A DNA stretch of 64,000 bases from Odontocerum albicorne (GCA_949825065.1 OX463862.1:20999071-21063070), one strand, 5' to 3'; numbered from the stretch's first letter, positions 20,986 through 34,260 are shown. Notes: a model not told the origin generated them from the letters alone. Made by a program: numbers and translations.

Positions 20986-22034
20986 CCAAAGAATTAAGCA
21001 AATACATTGACTTATAACAATTATCAACAGCTACCCCAATACATTACCTATTACACTTCTTGAAGTTGTACGCTACACATGAAAAGTGAAAAATTTATAA
21101 TTTTACTCCTGATTATATGCAATCTTTATTCTTGTTTGCGTTAATATATTTGCCAATATTCGTTTAAGTGATTTTGTGAAATATCATCCAATGTAAGAAA
21201 GAAAATTAGATTAATTATTTAAAGTATAAATAAAAAAGATTTTTTGAAAGCAACATTAAATGCGCTTTTTAATTAGAAATTACGCTTTCTTATTAAAACT
21301 TGCGCTTAAAATAAAAGAAAACCTAGTTAACAAAAATAAGTGTGGTAGAAGAATGTCTAACGGGAATATATGTGGAATATTGAATGCGAATGACAGAGAA
21401 GTCTCAACGGAGAATAAAAAATATCTTTACAGAAAGATAAGTGAATTGTACATGAAATACGGCTGAAAAGAGTTGAGAATGAATTATGTTAAATTCACAG
21501 ATATTCTCATTAATTTGTCTCAATTTATAAGTTGTTCTTTCTATTTTCAATCAATGATAAAATTTAATAATCATTATTAAAAACAATGTTGAATATCAAT
21601 TAACTTAAACTGAATCCATAACCACATACTTTTCAGTTATTTGTGAAAATTTTGTGCGGTTAGTTCGAAGAGCTCAATTTTACGTTATGCAAATAAGCTC
21701 AATTTTACGTTATGCAAAAAAGTGCTAAACTGTTTTCATTATACCTAAATATGTTATATAAGTTGTTGAATAAACAACCTTTCTTTAGAAATTCAGAGGT
21801 ACACAAATAGCAACCTTTTAAAGTAATACAACTGATCATTTTGAGGTTTTTAGTTCATTTTAAAACATATTCAAATATTATGATTTAAGCTTTGTTTGAA
21901 AAGAGCCTTTTTTTAAACCCGAAAGTTGGGGATTTAAGTCGTGTTGTAATTCTAGTTTTTAAAAGGTTCAAGCCTGGTTTTTACTAAAGGCCTTTTAAAC
22001 ATATTTATATTGTATTGTATAATACTTACATTGT
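20986..22034. other. Unassigned stretch with a short duplication
   Basis: A 26-27-bp direct duplication, 'gctcaattttacgttatgca', lies at 21671-21717. A 68-codon plus frame (21260-21466) is Lys/Asn-rich and not recognised. Confidence 0.45.
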
Positions 22035-22215
22035 AGACAGTATAACCTGGCTGGCTTATTGCCATGTAAAGTTTTTTTTCGATCAACCAGAAAGAAGATT
22101 AAAACACCTGAAGTAAAAACTAGACTAGAATACTTTTAAAAAAAATCTGTCAACAATGATTGAGCCCCAACCCTCTAGTTAGAAGACAAATGTCTTACCA
22201 ACTAGGATAAGGGCA
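22035..22215 (-). mobile_element. tRNA-derived SINE
   Basis: Plus strand shows the tail 'taacctggctggcttattgc', body 'gtaaaaactagactagaa' and the head complement 'cttaccaactaggataag'. A poly-T interrupts the tail. Confidence 0.8.
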
Positions 22216-22309
22216 TCATCCGATTGTGTATCATTTACAAGAAATAAAACCCTTACATTTGTTATGTGCTTATAGTACCCCTCAATACATCAGAATCAAT
22301 ATTGCCAAT

Positions 22310-23045
22310 ATTTTATTTATTTATTTTATTTTTTTTTTTTTTCAAAACAGGCTTAGCCCAATTACTTTGAAAAAGACATTGAAAAAGAAGAAAAATGACA
22401 TAGAAAAAAAATTTAAAATTATATAAAATAAAAAATAATGCATATGCATGCATACGAGTATATACACACAAACATATGGTACACATATATTCACAGTCAC
22501 TTAAGTATGTTGATGAGTGCTTTCTAACTCGCTCAATCAAAGAAGAAAATTGACTTTTGTTTTTGGTAATGTGATATGAATTATGTCAATATCCGAAGCA
22601 GTCCCGTTTAGCAGAGTTAAGGCCCTTCCAACAGACAGGCATAGTGGCTGGAAGACCCGTTTTTGCGTATGTTATTTAATGCTAATCTTTGTAGTAATGC
22701 TGGACAGCTCACAACTTCTCAAACGAGTTTGACAACGTATACCAGGAGACGCAGATCTCTTCTGACGCTCAAGGAGTTATACCCGAGCATGCCCAGCAGA
22801 AACTGAATAGGATAAACCTATGGATAGACACCGAACTCTCTCATATAGAGATATCGTAGACATTTTTTTTGTACTTTCTCCACCATGAGCAAGTTCTGCG
22901 CCCCCACTGGGCTCCAAATGCAAGCATTGCTTTCTAGTTTGCTACGGATCAATGAATTAAACAACGTTTTGAGCACCAATTGGTTTTCAAACGACTTAGA
23001 GATTCTCATTACAAATCCTAGAATTTTATAAGCTGAGTTGCACAT
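22310..23045 (-). mobile_element. LINE-C 3' end
   Basis: Minus strand begins with 'SAYKILGFVMRISKSFENQ', 'LVLKTLFNSLIRSKLESN', 'CIWSPVGAQNLLMVEKVQKK' (22818-23045), then stops; the remaining coding part to 'ALESTHQH' survives in shifted frames, followed by a 3' UTR and the tail at 22345 ('aaacaggcttagcccaatta'). RT thumb/C-terminal domain. Same family as 54178-54925 in the opposite orientation. Confidence 0.88.
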
Positions 23046-23774
23046 AACTTCTATGTGAGGACCAAACGAGAACTTCTATGTGAGAACCAAACGGACCAAA
23101 CGCGCAAATTAAAACAAGTAATAAATCAACTAGACTCTACTGCGTACAACGAATGTGTTATCACATACAAAACAATATTTTTTCTGGCTTACATCCTAAC
23201 TCACCCTTTCACTAAGTGTGATTTAAAGCACGAATCATATGCGTAAAACATTCAGAATTTGCAATAAATATGTATGTAGGATAAGCTGCAAAGATATATG
23301 GAGAGACTGGAGAGGAATTATGATCTCTTGTTATAAACTTACTGCTACGAGTATTTGGTTAGGAGAGGAAGCCACAAGTTACACACTTTATCGTGAGTCA
23401 TAAAATTCCACATATTATACGATACGAGTATATTGGTGTTCAACTTAAGTGTGAAGTTTTGTTTGTTTTATTCTGAAATTAACTATCTAAAATCCTTGAA
23501 GCATTTAAACTGAGAAAATGCGTTCTAAACAGCCTTGCTTTGTATTTTTAGAAAAATTAATCTAAAGCAGCTAAATGTTATACAATCAACCTCATTGTAA
23601 AACCAACCAGCCTTCGGAGATTCAATGGAACCTTTAATGATTTATGAATTTTATTTACGAGTATAAAACTTCATTATTTATTTTAATTTCATTCATTTAC
23701 TCGTATTCTAAATCTTATGTTTCGGAAAAATTGTCATAATATTAATTTTTTGTCTATGTTATATATATTTTGAT
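23046..23774. other. Unassigned stretch
   Basis: Begins with a 24-bp near-direct repeat ('ttctatgtgagaaccaaacg', two copies at 23049-23092). The rest holds nothing I recognise. Confidence 0.4.
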
Positions 23775-24235
23775 AGTATGATACATACATGCTGTCACAC
23801 CGTTTACCTGTTTGAGTAAGAAGAGAAACGAGAGCGCTAGACTTTCCTATCGCGACACATATCTCTCGCCAGATCCATACAGTTCCTACGATTTTTCTAT
23901 CTTTTGAGATATCCTTCTTTAAAAATATGATTCACATGATCTTACTATACTCCCTAAGTATTTTTCTTCCATATCTTCCACTCACGTTTGCATTATGTAT
24001 TTGTTATGTTATTCTTTTTATATTTCTTCGTTCTACATACCTAAACCATTTAAGAGTAATCTTCTTGACCTCACCTCATACATCAGGATTAAATTCACAT
24101 TTATCCCTAATCATGTAATTCCATACTCTGTCATACATTACCGCCCCATGTATCTATATACACATTCCCATGAACACAGTTTTCATTCAGATCTTCTCAG
24201 TTTTTGTTCCACGTTTACGTTTTGTTCTATACATC
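23775..24235 (-). mobile_element. LINE-H 3' fragment
   Basis: Plus strand parallels 13850-14225: 'ccgtttacctgtttgagta' (tail), 'cttctttaaaaatatgattc', 'cttccactcacgtttgc', 'cattacaccccatgta'-like sequence at the far end. Coding remnants on the minus strand include the LRWFGH-type region, here degenerate. Confidence 0.72.
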
Positions 24236-25117
24236 AAATATAGATAGAATACTGCTTGGGCTATCATCAGATAATTTTGATACTAAAGTTTTTGATATTT
24301 TGGTTGCTGTAGGACTTGATGAAACTATTAATATGCAAACGATCTAAAAAGAAGAAAACATGATTTCAAATGTAAGACGAGTTTTATGAATGCGCAAAAA
24401 AAACAAATACTGTGTGCTTGTACGAGTATAGAAAGTCGTGGAGATCTGTCCCCTCTTGTTATACGAAAAGGGATGCATTGATCAAAATCAATACATTTTT
24501 ATTTTTATAACTCAATTTCTCTTAAAGGGTGCATTTCTCAAAAAAAAAAAAAAAACTTTCTTTGATTTTATTTCACTCAGTCTTGATGGCCATTGGTCGG
24601 TTTCACTCAAGGAGAATCTTCAAAATGCTGAAAAGATTAATTTTATTTCATACTAGTAATTACCCATACTGGATAAAATTTATGAATTAATAATAAATTA
24701 ATAAACTCGTCAATAATGACGGAAGTAAATTTCTTTTCCAAAATGACGTTCTGCTTGTTTTTGTGCTGCTTTTTGTTTTCGTGGTGTTACTGCTTAGTTT
24801 CAATTGTTTCGTATGATAGGCGCCAATCGTCTCTTCTTTTTAGCATCTACCACTATTTTTTGAAGTTGTAGTATAAATTTTATCCATAATTTTAAGTGTG
24901 TTATACGTTAATTAAAAAAAATCTTACATGAAAAATAAATAAAAACTTACTTATGAAGGTTATTTTAACAAAACGATGAGTAAAATGTGTTTCCAGAATG
25001 TTACTTTAATTTTTAATAACGTAGAAATTGAATGACATGAAACTCAGAACAGTGTATATCTTGAAAGAAAATTTCAAGTAAACTGTTTACAACCAAATTG
25101 ATTTATTTACACAGCAA
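24236..25117. other. Unassigned stretch
   Basis: No recognised content. Confidence 0.4.
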
Positions 25118-25560
25118 GAGTGAAGAGTTAGATGTGAATCTAATAATTGAATGGTAATTATATTATAAGTGTTAAAAGAATCAAGTAATGTCACTCATTT
25201 TTAACCGGTTTTTCGTTTTAATATTTACATTTTTCTGTTCAACAATAAATTAATGTCTTCTCAATTAATATTATTTGCCATTGTTATTTTGTCTTATAAT
25301 CATATCATGAAGTGACAGCTGTCAAACAATATTTAAACGAAAAAAAGTGAAGAATTAGATGTGAATTTAAAGATTAAATGTTAATCTTATAAGAGTTAGA
25401 AGAATCAAGCAATGTCACTCATTTTTAACCGGTTTTTCGTTTTAATATTTACATTTTTTTGTCCAACAATAAATTAATGTCTTTTTAATTAATACATTAT
25501 TTGCCACTGTCATTTCATCTTATAATTATATCATGATGTGACAGCTATCAAATAATATTT
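25118..25560. repeat. ~225-bp tandem duplication
   Basis: Two copies, about 25118-25338 and 25346-25560, share 'gtcactcatttttaaccggt', 'caacaataaattaatgtc', 'tgtgacagct' and others at the same spacing, with perhaps 12-15% differences by eye. AT-rich, no coding. Confidence 0.92.
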
Positions 25561-26284
25561 GAAAAATAAAAATATTCTTATTATGACATTTATCATGTTA
25601 TAATAACTATTGATCTGAAATTATGATAAAACTTAGTATTAAACAAGGGCATTAGTACAACCGATTTTATGATTTTTTCATGTTTCATTATTCACAGATA
25701 TATCATACTTTTCATTTAACCCTTTTCTATCGACATACTATAGCTTTACATTTTGTAACATTCAATTCCAGATTTTTCTCTTTACATCGCTCATGCAATC
25801 AATCCATGTAACTCATTAAAATAAAATAAAATATAAATCTGTTGACATATAAGATAAACTTTCACATTCTTATCGTAGTATCAGGAGTAACATTTCAGAA
25901 TGTTATACTTAAGAGAGCTTTCAGCAAATTAAACCCAACTGAAACTTTGATGGGGTATATAACTCAACACTGCCATTAACAAGGAAATGAAGTATACAAG
26001 GGAGGTTCAAATAATAAGTTTAAGTTATTATTTGATCAACGCAGTTAAGTAAACGCTTTTCTTCCAGCTGAGGATTTCGTATTAAATCCCGATAATACTC
26101 CATAATCAAATTTTAATGATTATTTAATATTGCTTCTTTAAATTCTCAGAATTCATTAAGGTAAAAAAGTGTTAAAAAATCAGGCAGTGGATAAAGCGTG
26201 GTTATTGTTACGACAAAAGTTTGAGTACAAGAGCTTAAGGAGTACATGGTAGGGAATATTTTTTGAACCTTTAAACATGTTATA
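25561..26284. other. Unassigned stretch
   Basis: No recognised content. Confidence 0.4.
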
Positions 26285-27060
26285 ATCTGTTATTGTGTAT
26301 GGAGAAGATTAAAAGATAGGTTATTCATTTCTCCGAAACGGCGAAGAACACCAAGGGCTGATTCACGTAGTATATATATCGAGAGGAAGGGAAGATGCAG
26401 ACTCAGCAGAGACACATGATACGCATGGCAACTGATCAAATTTTCACCATCCTTAGAGTTAAAACATCGTTTGCCCAAAGGCAATATGCCTATTTAGCTC
26501 CCATGACATACAATGGAGTGCCGAATTCAATAAAGCCAAGGGGAGGAAAACAATTTAGGCAGTCCATCGGAGCGTGGTTGTTATTGTGACAGGTTAAGTA
26601 CTTGGGCTTGCAAGAGGAATGACTTGTGGAAAAGGTTTGTGTGAGCTCTTGAGTGTGGTGTTTTTATTGTTTTATATTTATATTTTTGTTTTTTTATAAT
26701 TATGTGCGGTACATTGTGGGGGTAATGTTTTTGGTATGTATGGAGTGATGAAGTATGACGAGTTTGATTTCGCGTGATGTATACATGTGTAATTGAGTGT
26801 CACTGTTTTGTCAGGTTGATGAGAATGTGCAACGGGGCTTTATACAATCAAAAATCGGAAAGAAGTATCGATTTTTTTTTTCATGCCATATGTCCTCAAT
26901 GAGATACAGGCAAAAGCCTAGTTTACTGGGGACACGACAAATGAAAGGACACAATCTCAGATCCATTAAAATTGTGTGTCCAAAGTAAATGACCTGTTGT
27001 TTTTTCACAAATGATGTATATTTCTTGTCATGTGTAAAATAAATAAATAAAATAAATACT
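26285..27060 (+). mobile_element. LINE-B coding end and 3' UTR
   Basis: The frame at 26395-26589 ends 'FAQRQYAYLAPMTYNGVPN', 'SIKPRGGKQFRQSIGAWLLL' and a stop, the usual YN-LP--I-----FR-----WLL close of a LINE reverse transcriptase. The same peptide occurs at 43196-43405 (minus). A ~450-base 3' UTR follows, with 'gatacaggcaaaagcctagt' and 'tactggggacacgacaaatg', ending in AATA repeats at 27040-27058. Six tails of this family lie in the window. Confidence 0.85.
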
Positions 27061-27149
27061 TGTAATAAGATCGCACAACTTACCAAGTAAATGAGAATTT
27101 ACTAAACAGTGATACTAAATAATTGACCAACAATCGGTTAAGAGTCAAT

Positions 27150-27350
27150 TTATTTTATCGTGTTTATTTATCTTCAGTAAGATACAAGCAAGATCCTAGT
27201 TTACTAATTACACGACAAATAAAAAGCAACAAACCCAGGTTCATATAAATTGAGAGTGTTCAATATATTATATATTAAATTCATTGGTTCTGTGCGTGTC
27301 TTGTTTATGCATATAACATGTTTGCTGTAATAATAACTTATGTAAATAAA
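27150..27350 (+). mobile_element. LINE-B 3' tail, diverged
   Basis: 'cagtaagatacaagcaagat', 'cctagtttactaattacacg', 'acaaataaaaagcaacaaac': the same 3' UTR as the copy immediately to the left, in the same orientation but older. Confidence 0.75.
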
Positions 27351-27619
27351 TTAATAAATAACTATCTTGTCAAAATTTTCCGTAAAATTGGACTAAAAAT
27401 ATTATTAAAAACTTTTTGAAGACTTTCATAAAATAAGAAATCCTAAAATTTTGAGTGCATCAAAGCTAATAAGAAATAAAAGTTAGGTGATATTTATTTA
27501 TTTATTTATTATGACTTTGTGTATGAATGATTTACTGACATTATGCTGAAATGCGTATAACTAAGATGAATAAATGGAATGAAAATGTATTGTACGAGAT
27601 TATACTTCAATTGTTTACA
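27351..27619. other. Unassigned stretch
   Basis: Nothing seen beyond ATTT repeats at 27492-27510. Confidence 0.4.
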
Positions 27620-27802
27620 GAACAACCTGGCGAACTTATTGCCATGTAGCAATATCTTCATACCAACGAGAAATATGTTAAAAAAGCCTTATGTAAAAAC
27701 CAGACAGGAATCTTTTTTTTTTTAATCTGGGTTCGAACCGAAATCAAATCCGCAACGTCCGGGCTGGGAAACAAGCATCTTACCAACTAGGTCACGGAGG
27801 CT
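27620..27802 (-). mobile_element. tRNA-derived SINE
   Basis: Plus strand 'acaacctggcgaacttattg' (tail), 'gtaaaaaccagacaggaat' (body), 'tctgggttcgaacc', and head complement 'cttaccaactaggtcacgga'. One of the cleaner copies. Confidence 0.88.
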
Positions 27803-27844
27803 GGAAATGTATAATACAATGCGGAATGAAGGGATAAGTAATTA

Positions 27845-28155
27845 TTGTGACCTTTATACTGATGCATTAGTAAGATTAAGTATATCAGTCTGAGATGGTT
27901 TGGGCACATAGAACGAATGCATTAAGAAAGACAAACAAATCGAATACACCAGGCAAATGAGATAACAATGCATGGTTGAGAAAGTCTGAGAAACGTATGG
28001 CTGGACAGAGAGAATGGTATTTTGATAGAAGGTAATATAAAAAGTCAAAGAAATCGTAGAAGTTTTATGAGAAGGCGAAATATGTATTTGTTGAAAAATT
28101 CTAGCACTATTGTCTTCCATGTCTACCCCAACAGGGAAACAGCTCGATGGTATAT
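27845..28155 (+). mobile_element. LINE-H 3' end
   Basis: 'ctgagatggtttgggcacat' codes the family 'LRWFGHIERM', followed by 'ERQTNRIHQA'-type sequence and the tail 'tctaccccaacagggaaaca' with 'gctcgatggtat'. Stops throughout. Confidence 0.75.
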
Positions 28156-29514
28156 TTTAATGTGTTGTAATAGTTCGGCAACATTTTGTGACGAAAAGGG
28201 AGCTTTATGTTTGATTTACCCTCGTAAATTGACAACCCTTCCGAAACGATCGTCGGAAGGGTGGGTTTCGCTGATATGATTCCCTCTTGTTGTTGCATAC
28301 AACGCGTAATTTGACAGAGGGATGCGGTGAAGTTTTAATTAAGGACGTGTTTTGCATCTCATTCTGATGAAATTGTGAAGCATCCCCTAGTGTACGCACC
28401 AAGGACGGAAGCTTCCTTAATTATGAGGCACGCTCAAGAATGTTTCAGAGGGAATATTTTGGATTTTTATTTTGCCAGCTGTAAAATAGCGACGCTTGAG
28501 TGGAGTCAGCATTGCTATCACGTCATGTTCCTATTTATTTATAACAAAGTACGGTCTTTTATCGATAATTTAAAATATTTACAGTTATAAAATTCAAATT
28601 AGAAATTAGAGTGTGCATGAATACTAAAATCAACGTGTTACAGGAATTATCAACATTAAAATCATACAAAAATTATCAGATAGGTGTATTGTACTATACA
28701 TGCATACTACTTACCATACATATAATACAAGCTCGTGAGAGGTCAAGGCTCAGGAGGACCAAGACTTTAATAAAGAAAAAAAACAATCTTAATGGAAAAA
28801 ATAAATTCAAAAATAGATTCATATAATTCATTCACACAATACGCATTGAGTCGTAATTTCAAAATATTTTTTAAAGATCTTGAAAAGTTTGAGAGAAAAA
28901 AAAAACACGCAAATCACACCATTGCGCCATTTATTTACGGTTAAAAAATAAACAAAAACGTTTTCTGAAAGAACTTTAAAATGTATTTAAACTGTATTCA
29001 AATACGTATTGGGATAGTGTTCCCTATATTCTTTCCTGGCAACACTCGTTGGTTTCTGTCACGTCTATACATCTCGTAATGCATAGCATTCCATTATAAA
29101 GGGAGAGAGGATGATGAGATATCTCATCTTAAATGAGGTCGCCCATTAAATATCTCATTTTACACATCATCATTTATGGTTTTCTTAGCGCGACTGCGGA
29201 ATCAGATGTGCACCATCTTGAATAACGTTCCAAGGAGAATTGAAAAATATTTCATTACCAAGAAAACCCTTTCATCCTAATTTTCCTTTGGCTCCCTTCC
29301 TTATCCTTTCCTCTAGCTCTACCCTAATTGTTTAGAGGCTAGTCATCTTTTTACTCGAATCTAATAAATTAATATTGTTTTGTTTAATATATCATGAATA
29401 AAAATAACTTCACGTATTTAAGATAAACTTGTCATATAAAAATAAGCTCACAAGTGTCTCATGTATACAAAAGGGTATAAATAATTATAAACGCTTTTAT
29501 ACTTTCAGAATTTG
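28156..29514. other. Unassigned stretch with one small hairpin
   Basis: A 10-bp-armed hairpin, 'acccttccg' / 'cggaagggt' around 'aaacgatcgt', lies at 28236-28263. Several short open frames (28022-28590) on both strands match nothing I recognise. Confidence 0.4.
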
Positions 29515-29990
29515 ATTAGTTTTGTCGTACCACGTTTTTTATGTCTACCCAAATTCTTCTACATCATTCATCAAGGCATTTTTTTGTAAATCTTTCATAA
29601 TTCATTCTTTCTACATTATTTGATAATCTCAATGCTCCTTTTTTCATCTTAATCACTGCTTCTTATTTTAAATCGCATTCTTTCCTAATGTCTCCATTCC
29701 TTATTCATGTATACATCATTTTACGCATTCTACGTAATATACGTCGTCGTCTAAACTCTCTCATTTTAAATTCTCTTTTCATTCTTCATTAAAATTAGCT
29801 ATATCACGTTTTTTAGGTCTTCTCAAACTTATTATACCTTATAAATTATTCACATAGATTTTATGTGTAAATATAACACCATTCATTCTTTCTACGTATT
29901 CGAACTACCTAAATACACTTTCCTTCTTTGTTATTTTAGATAATTTCACATGGCGCTTTTTCCCGACCATTAAGATTAACTCAAAAACGC
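29515..29990 (-). mobile_element. Two LINE-H fragments, same orientation
   Basis: The first (29515-29760) carries 'gtaccacgttttttatgtct' ... 'tcattctttctacattattt' and the second (29810-29990) 'atatcacgttttttaggtct' ... 'cattctttctacgtattc'. Both are the RT C-terminal region of H read on the minus strand, each missing different parts. Confidence 0.6.
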
Positions 29991-30419
29991 TCCCTAAGTA
30001 GATCAACGTATCATTAACTTATAGAAGATGTAGAGAGGATAAGTAAACTTCACCAATTTGCCTCAGGGATGACGGAAGACTATTCTATAGAAGAAGAACC
30101 TACTAAGAATCAAGTCCAAGTATTTGCAGTGGTCGATCTTAACTTAAGACAAAATTTAGATAAACCCTCCCCCTAAAATAAACCTGGAAATATCAAAAAA
30201 CCTGATTATTGGTCACCTTGAAAACTTTAACCAACTTATTGTGCAATATGACGAGATTTGTCATTTTGTTGCACAATGTGCAATATGACGAGATTTTTAC
30301 AAACAGCAATATCTTCCAAATGACCATAACATTGTTTTACAAAGTTCTAAGTTCCAATTAGAGGCTTTACATTTATTTTAAGTAAAAAATTAGGAATATC
30401 AAAATAATAAGAACAAATT
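29991..30419. other. Unassigned stretch with a short duplication
   Basis: 'tgtgcaatatgacgagattt' occurs twice, at about 30241 and 30278. Nothing else seen. Confidence 0.45.
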
Positions 30420-30720
30420 AAAATTAAACTAGTTTATCGATGGTCAGGAGGAGGAAAATGGGAAAAACTCACTGAAGGGAGACAAAATGTTTTTGAAAAT
30501 CCCTTTTAGAAACATATCAACGATGGTACAGGTTTTAGATTAGCTAGTAGCTGGTTCCAGTGACTAACCCCATTAATAATCAAAGATGACATGAAAAATT
30601 AAGAACGATGAGGTGGAAAAGCCAAAAGCATAAGAATTTATTCACCCTTAGAACAGCATTTCTTTTCAATCTGTATTATTTCCTAATGTCCTGAAATAAG
30701 TACTTGATATCAGCAAAATA
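30420..30720 (-). mobile_element. LINE reverse transcriptase C-terminal fragment
   Basis: Minus strand reads 'INGVSHWNQLLANLKPVPSL' then 'ICF', a stop, 'KGFSKTF', the W-N-LP...F+--L region that closes LINE proteins. Related in layout to LINE-A but too diverged to assign. Confidence 0.55.
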
Positions 30721-31270
30721 CAGTTGAAATATCATTCATTCATTTCCATGATCATTTATTTCCACAGTTCGGTGCCTTATAATTTGTACCAATCAGGTCT
30801 TTCCCTGAGCATATAATCCCGATGTGTATCATAGACAAGTTAGTATGTGTCGAGAATTTCATCATTATATTCATAGCTCTTTTATTTCAAGAAACCACAT
30901 ATCTTCGAGTTCTACTCGTACTTGCATCTAGACACCACTATTTGGAGTATATTCTGAGCTCTCTAAGTATGCCAAGGAAATTGGTCTTCTGGTGTTATCT
31001 TGTCCGAGAGTACTAACTAATCGTCTGCCGTGTTTTCTTTCATCCTCAAAGAACGCACTATATCCAAAGAAATCAACAGTAACTGCGCTATCTTCGAAAG
31101 TTGTAAAATTATAAACTGATATTCAGATATGTGCAGTTACTCTTTTTACTTACAAGTACATTATCAATTTATATACAAATCAGTAATCATAATTAAGATT
31201 TTTTTAGAATTTGATCAATTATTTTAATACATTGTCAAATTATAAAAAAATAAATGCATGGTAAGGAACA
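30721..31270. other. Unassigned stretch
   Basis: A 64-codon plus frame (30822-31016) is hydrophobic and not recognised. Confidence 0.4.
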
Positions 31271-31775
<505 letters not shown>

Positions 31776-33404
31776 TTTTAAATAAGGAGAGAACGGAAGA
31801 AAGAAAAAAGAACAAGGACTGAAAGTACGATGAGAAAAATTCATGAGCCACACAAGATAATGCTGAAATGTATGGATATTAGGAAGATAAAAAGGTTATG
31901 TGAAGACGTGTCAATCTATATTTTCTTCCTATTTCAAAAGAGAAATGACGGTATGTTTCATATGTTATATGTGACCAAAAACTGATATAAAAATTATAAA
32001 CAAAAAATTTTACTTATAAAATAAAATCTGTCAGATAAAAAAAAAACAAATAATTACTACATAGCGCGTACTGATTGGTATTTTTTGTTGAATGAACGAA
32101 CGCAATTATTTTACGGCGAATCAACGAACACAAATTAATTTTCAGCGAACCAAACATGTATTTATGTTCATCGACAAAGCATAACAAAATTCAGTAACAC
32201 TTATTCAGGTAGCCAAAATACGCAAGAACGTATTTTCAAACATAGGGATGCAATTCTTTGCCTTGTGCCATATCTGGGTTCAATAATTGGCAATAACAAT
32301 CCTAAATGCGTTTTGATCCACTGAAATGCATGTGAATGAACAATCTTGAATGTTTTCAGATCTGCTGAAATATAAAAATGATGTAACGCTAATCCGAAAA
32401 CCAGGGAAACTAAAATCCGCGTAAACTAACTGGATCAACTTGGAATGCGTAACCAAACGATGGCGTCATGCAAACCTCAGGGCTGGTTCTTTGTTTCGAA
32501 GTTGGTGAATATGCCAACCCTGTGGTCCATCCATGTCTGCCCATGCAAAATAGATTGTGATTGTTTTAAACAAAACATGACGCTTAATTACTGGATGTCT
32601 CAGACTAACATCGAAGGAAAAGATTGATATAAGTGCTGGTAAATGTCCTCGAGACATTCGCTTTCATATTGCATGTAGGAGTGAGAAACACAAACAACTC
32701 AATGATCCCAAACAACTTATATATGGCCAAATACAAACGAAGCTTTCAACCAAGACTGTGGTCTTGTTTTAGTTGTTTTATGACAACCCACTCTCCGGAT
32801 AGTGAGCATGTTGATTCTTGCAGAGCTATAACTGAAAGCCTGTGGATATGAATGCAGCCATCAGACTCTCTGCCGATGAAACACCATCTACCATGCGTTG
32901 TATGGAGATATCTTCATCGCTTATACACCCATATGACTGGATCAAAATAAAATATTCTTAGATAGAGAATCAGCCATAATGCGTGTGTGGTGACATTCAA
33001 TCAATGTTACACGTTATATGACTTGCCCACTTTGTTTCATTAACTGCTCGGAAAAATACTTGATAGAAGGAAACTAACCCAATACCATCATAGTTGCATC
33101 TTTCTAAAGTTAAACGATAAAGATCTGGTGTTGTCAACTCGTTTGAAATGTAATAGAAAACAAGTGATACGGGTTTTGTTAGTAAATATAAAAGTGACAG
33201 AAAGGTTTTTGTATGATTTACTAAAAGTTTTTTATAGAACAAAGGAACTAAAAAAAGGAGCAATCTGGGTCAATAGAAATAAAGCGTAATACGAGTTAAC
33301 ACAAAGAAAGTTCAGAAAACTTTCGAGCCTTTTCTTTGACCAAACATGTGTCAATTGATATCCGTGCAATGTAAACAAAAGAAAACATATAATAAATTAA
33401 ATTA
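31776..33404. other. Unassigned 1.6-kb stretch
   Basis: No recognised repeat or gene. Opposed open frames at 32445-32627 (plus) and 32466-32657 (minus), and one at 32633-32851, have no family resemblance. Confidence 0.4.
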
Positions 33405-33776
33405 GTGGCCATGTCAAGATATCAAAAGTACCATCGATTCACTCTTTTACCGCCATTAGCTCCCGGATGCGGATATGACATGACAACCGTTTCCCGCCAA
33501 TTGATATATATTTTTTTCTTCATCGTTTTCCTTAACTTTTTTTATAAAGTCTCCGCAAACACTATAAATAGATATTATGAATACAGGAAACTTTGGAAAG
33601 TCGTGTTACAAAAATTCCGACGCCAAGCGGTGAGGCGAGGTATTATAAATCTCTATTCAGAATACTTTATATTTTTATTCGGAGACACAAGAGTTCCCTA
33701 CGTGACAATGCATAAAATACTCGATGAGTTTCGTCCCCTAGGAAACCCTCCAAAAATATGTAATGATGGTAGGTAG
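33405..33776 (+). CDS. Unrecognised 123-codon open frame
   Basis: Not recognised. It has a hydrophobic stretch around residues 33-48 ('LIYIFFFIVFLNFF') that could span a membrane, a basic segment after it ('KFRRQAVRRG'), and a C-terminal 'LDEFRPLGNPPKI'. The frame ends beside 'gatggtaggtag', which could be a splice donor, so it might be an exon, but no acceptor-donor set or second exon was found. Its less AT-rich codons in the 3' half are the only support. It may equally be chance or an old transposon piece. Confidence 0.2.
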   Translation: MAMSRYQKYHRFTLLPPLAPGCGYDMTTVSRQLIYIFFFIVFLNFFYKVSANTINRYYEYRKLWKVVLQKFRRQAVRRGIINLYSEYFIFLFGDTRVPYVTMHKILDEFRPLGNPPKICNDGR

Positions 33777-33934
33777 ATATCTCTAGAGAGATACACACAT
33801 ATGGCATGTTTTTGAATGTTGGTAGAATGAACTAAAATTGACACGAGTTTGTTATTTGGTAATAGTCAAGTAGCTTATCCTTATGAAATAATGAGAAATA
33901 ATTTTAGTACAAACCTCCATTGTATTATATTACA

Positions 33935-34128
33935 CTTTCATTGTATACAGTACAACCTGGCGGACTTATTGCCATGTGGCAATCTTTTCTTACCGACCTG
34001 AAATATGTTAGGGATACCTTAAGTGAAAAACGGAATGGGATCCTTTTTATAATAATCTGAGCTCCAGTAGGATTTGCTCCCGTAACCTCCAAGCTGGGAG
34101 AGCCGTTTTACCAACTAGACCACGGAGG
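33935..34128 (-). mobile_element. tRNA-derived SINE
   Basis: Plus strand tail 'acaacctggcggacttattg' with 'ccatgtggcaatc', head complement 'ttaccaactagaccacggag'. A clean copy; it ends directly against a LINE-H fragment. Confidence 0.9.
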
Positions 34129-34129
34129 T

Positions 34130-34260
34130 GATCTTCATGTATGAGAGTGAAACGTGGTCGTGGAAAACTAGTACAAGAATCCGAAAAAATGCTGTTGAAA
34201 TGCGTGTACTGAGAGAAATACATGGAGTGATAATGTATTATAGAATACAGAATCACATGC
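34130..34260 (+). mobile_element. LINE-H short fragment
   Basis: Open frame 'FMYESETWSWKTSTRIRKN', 'AVEMRVLREIHGVIM' corresponds to 'MYGSE-W..K...+I..VE.R..R.I..V.' of the family. Confidence 0.75.

Noticed and set aside
24236..24345. Another hammerhead motif (minus-strand CUGAUGA at about 24267)
   Set aside because: No GAAA at the right distance and no stem II; the heptamer alone is common by chance.
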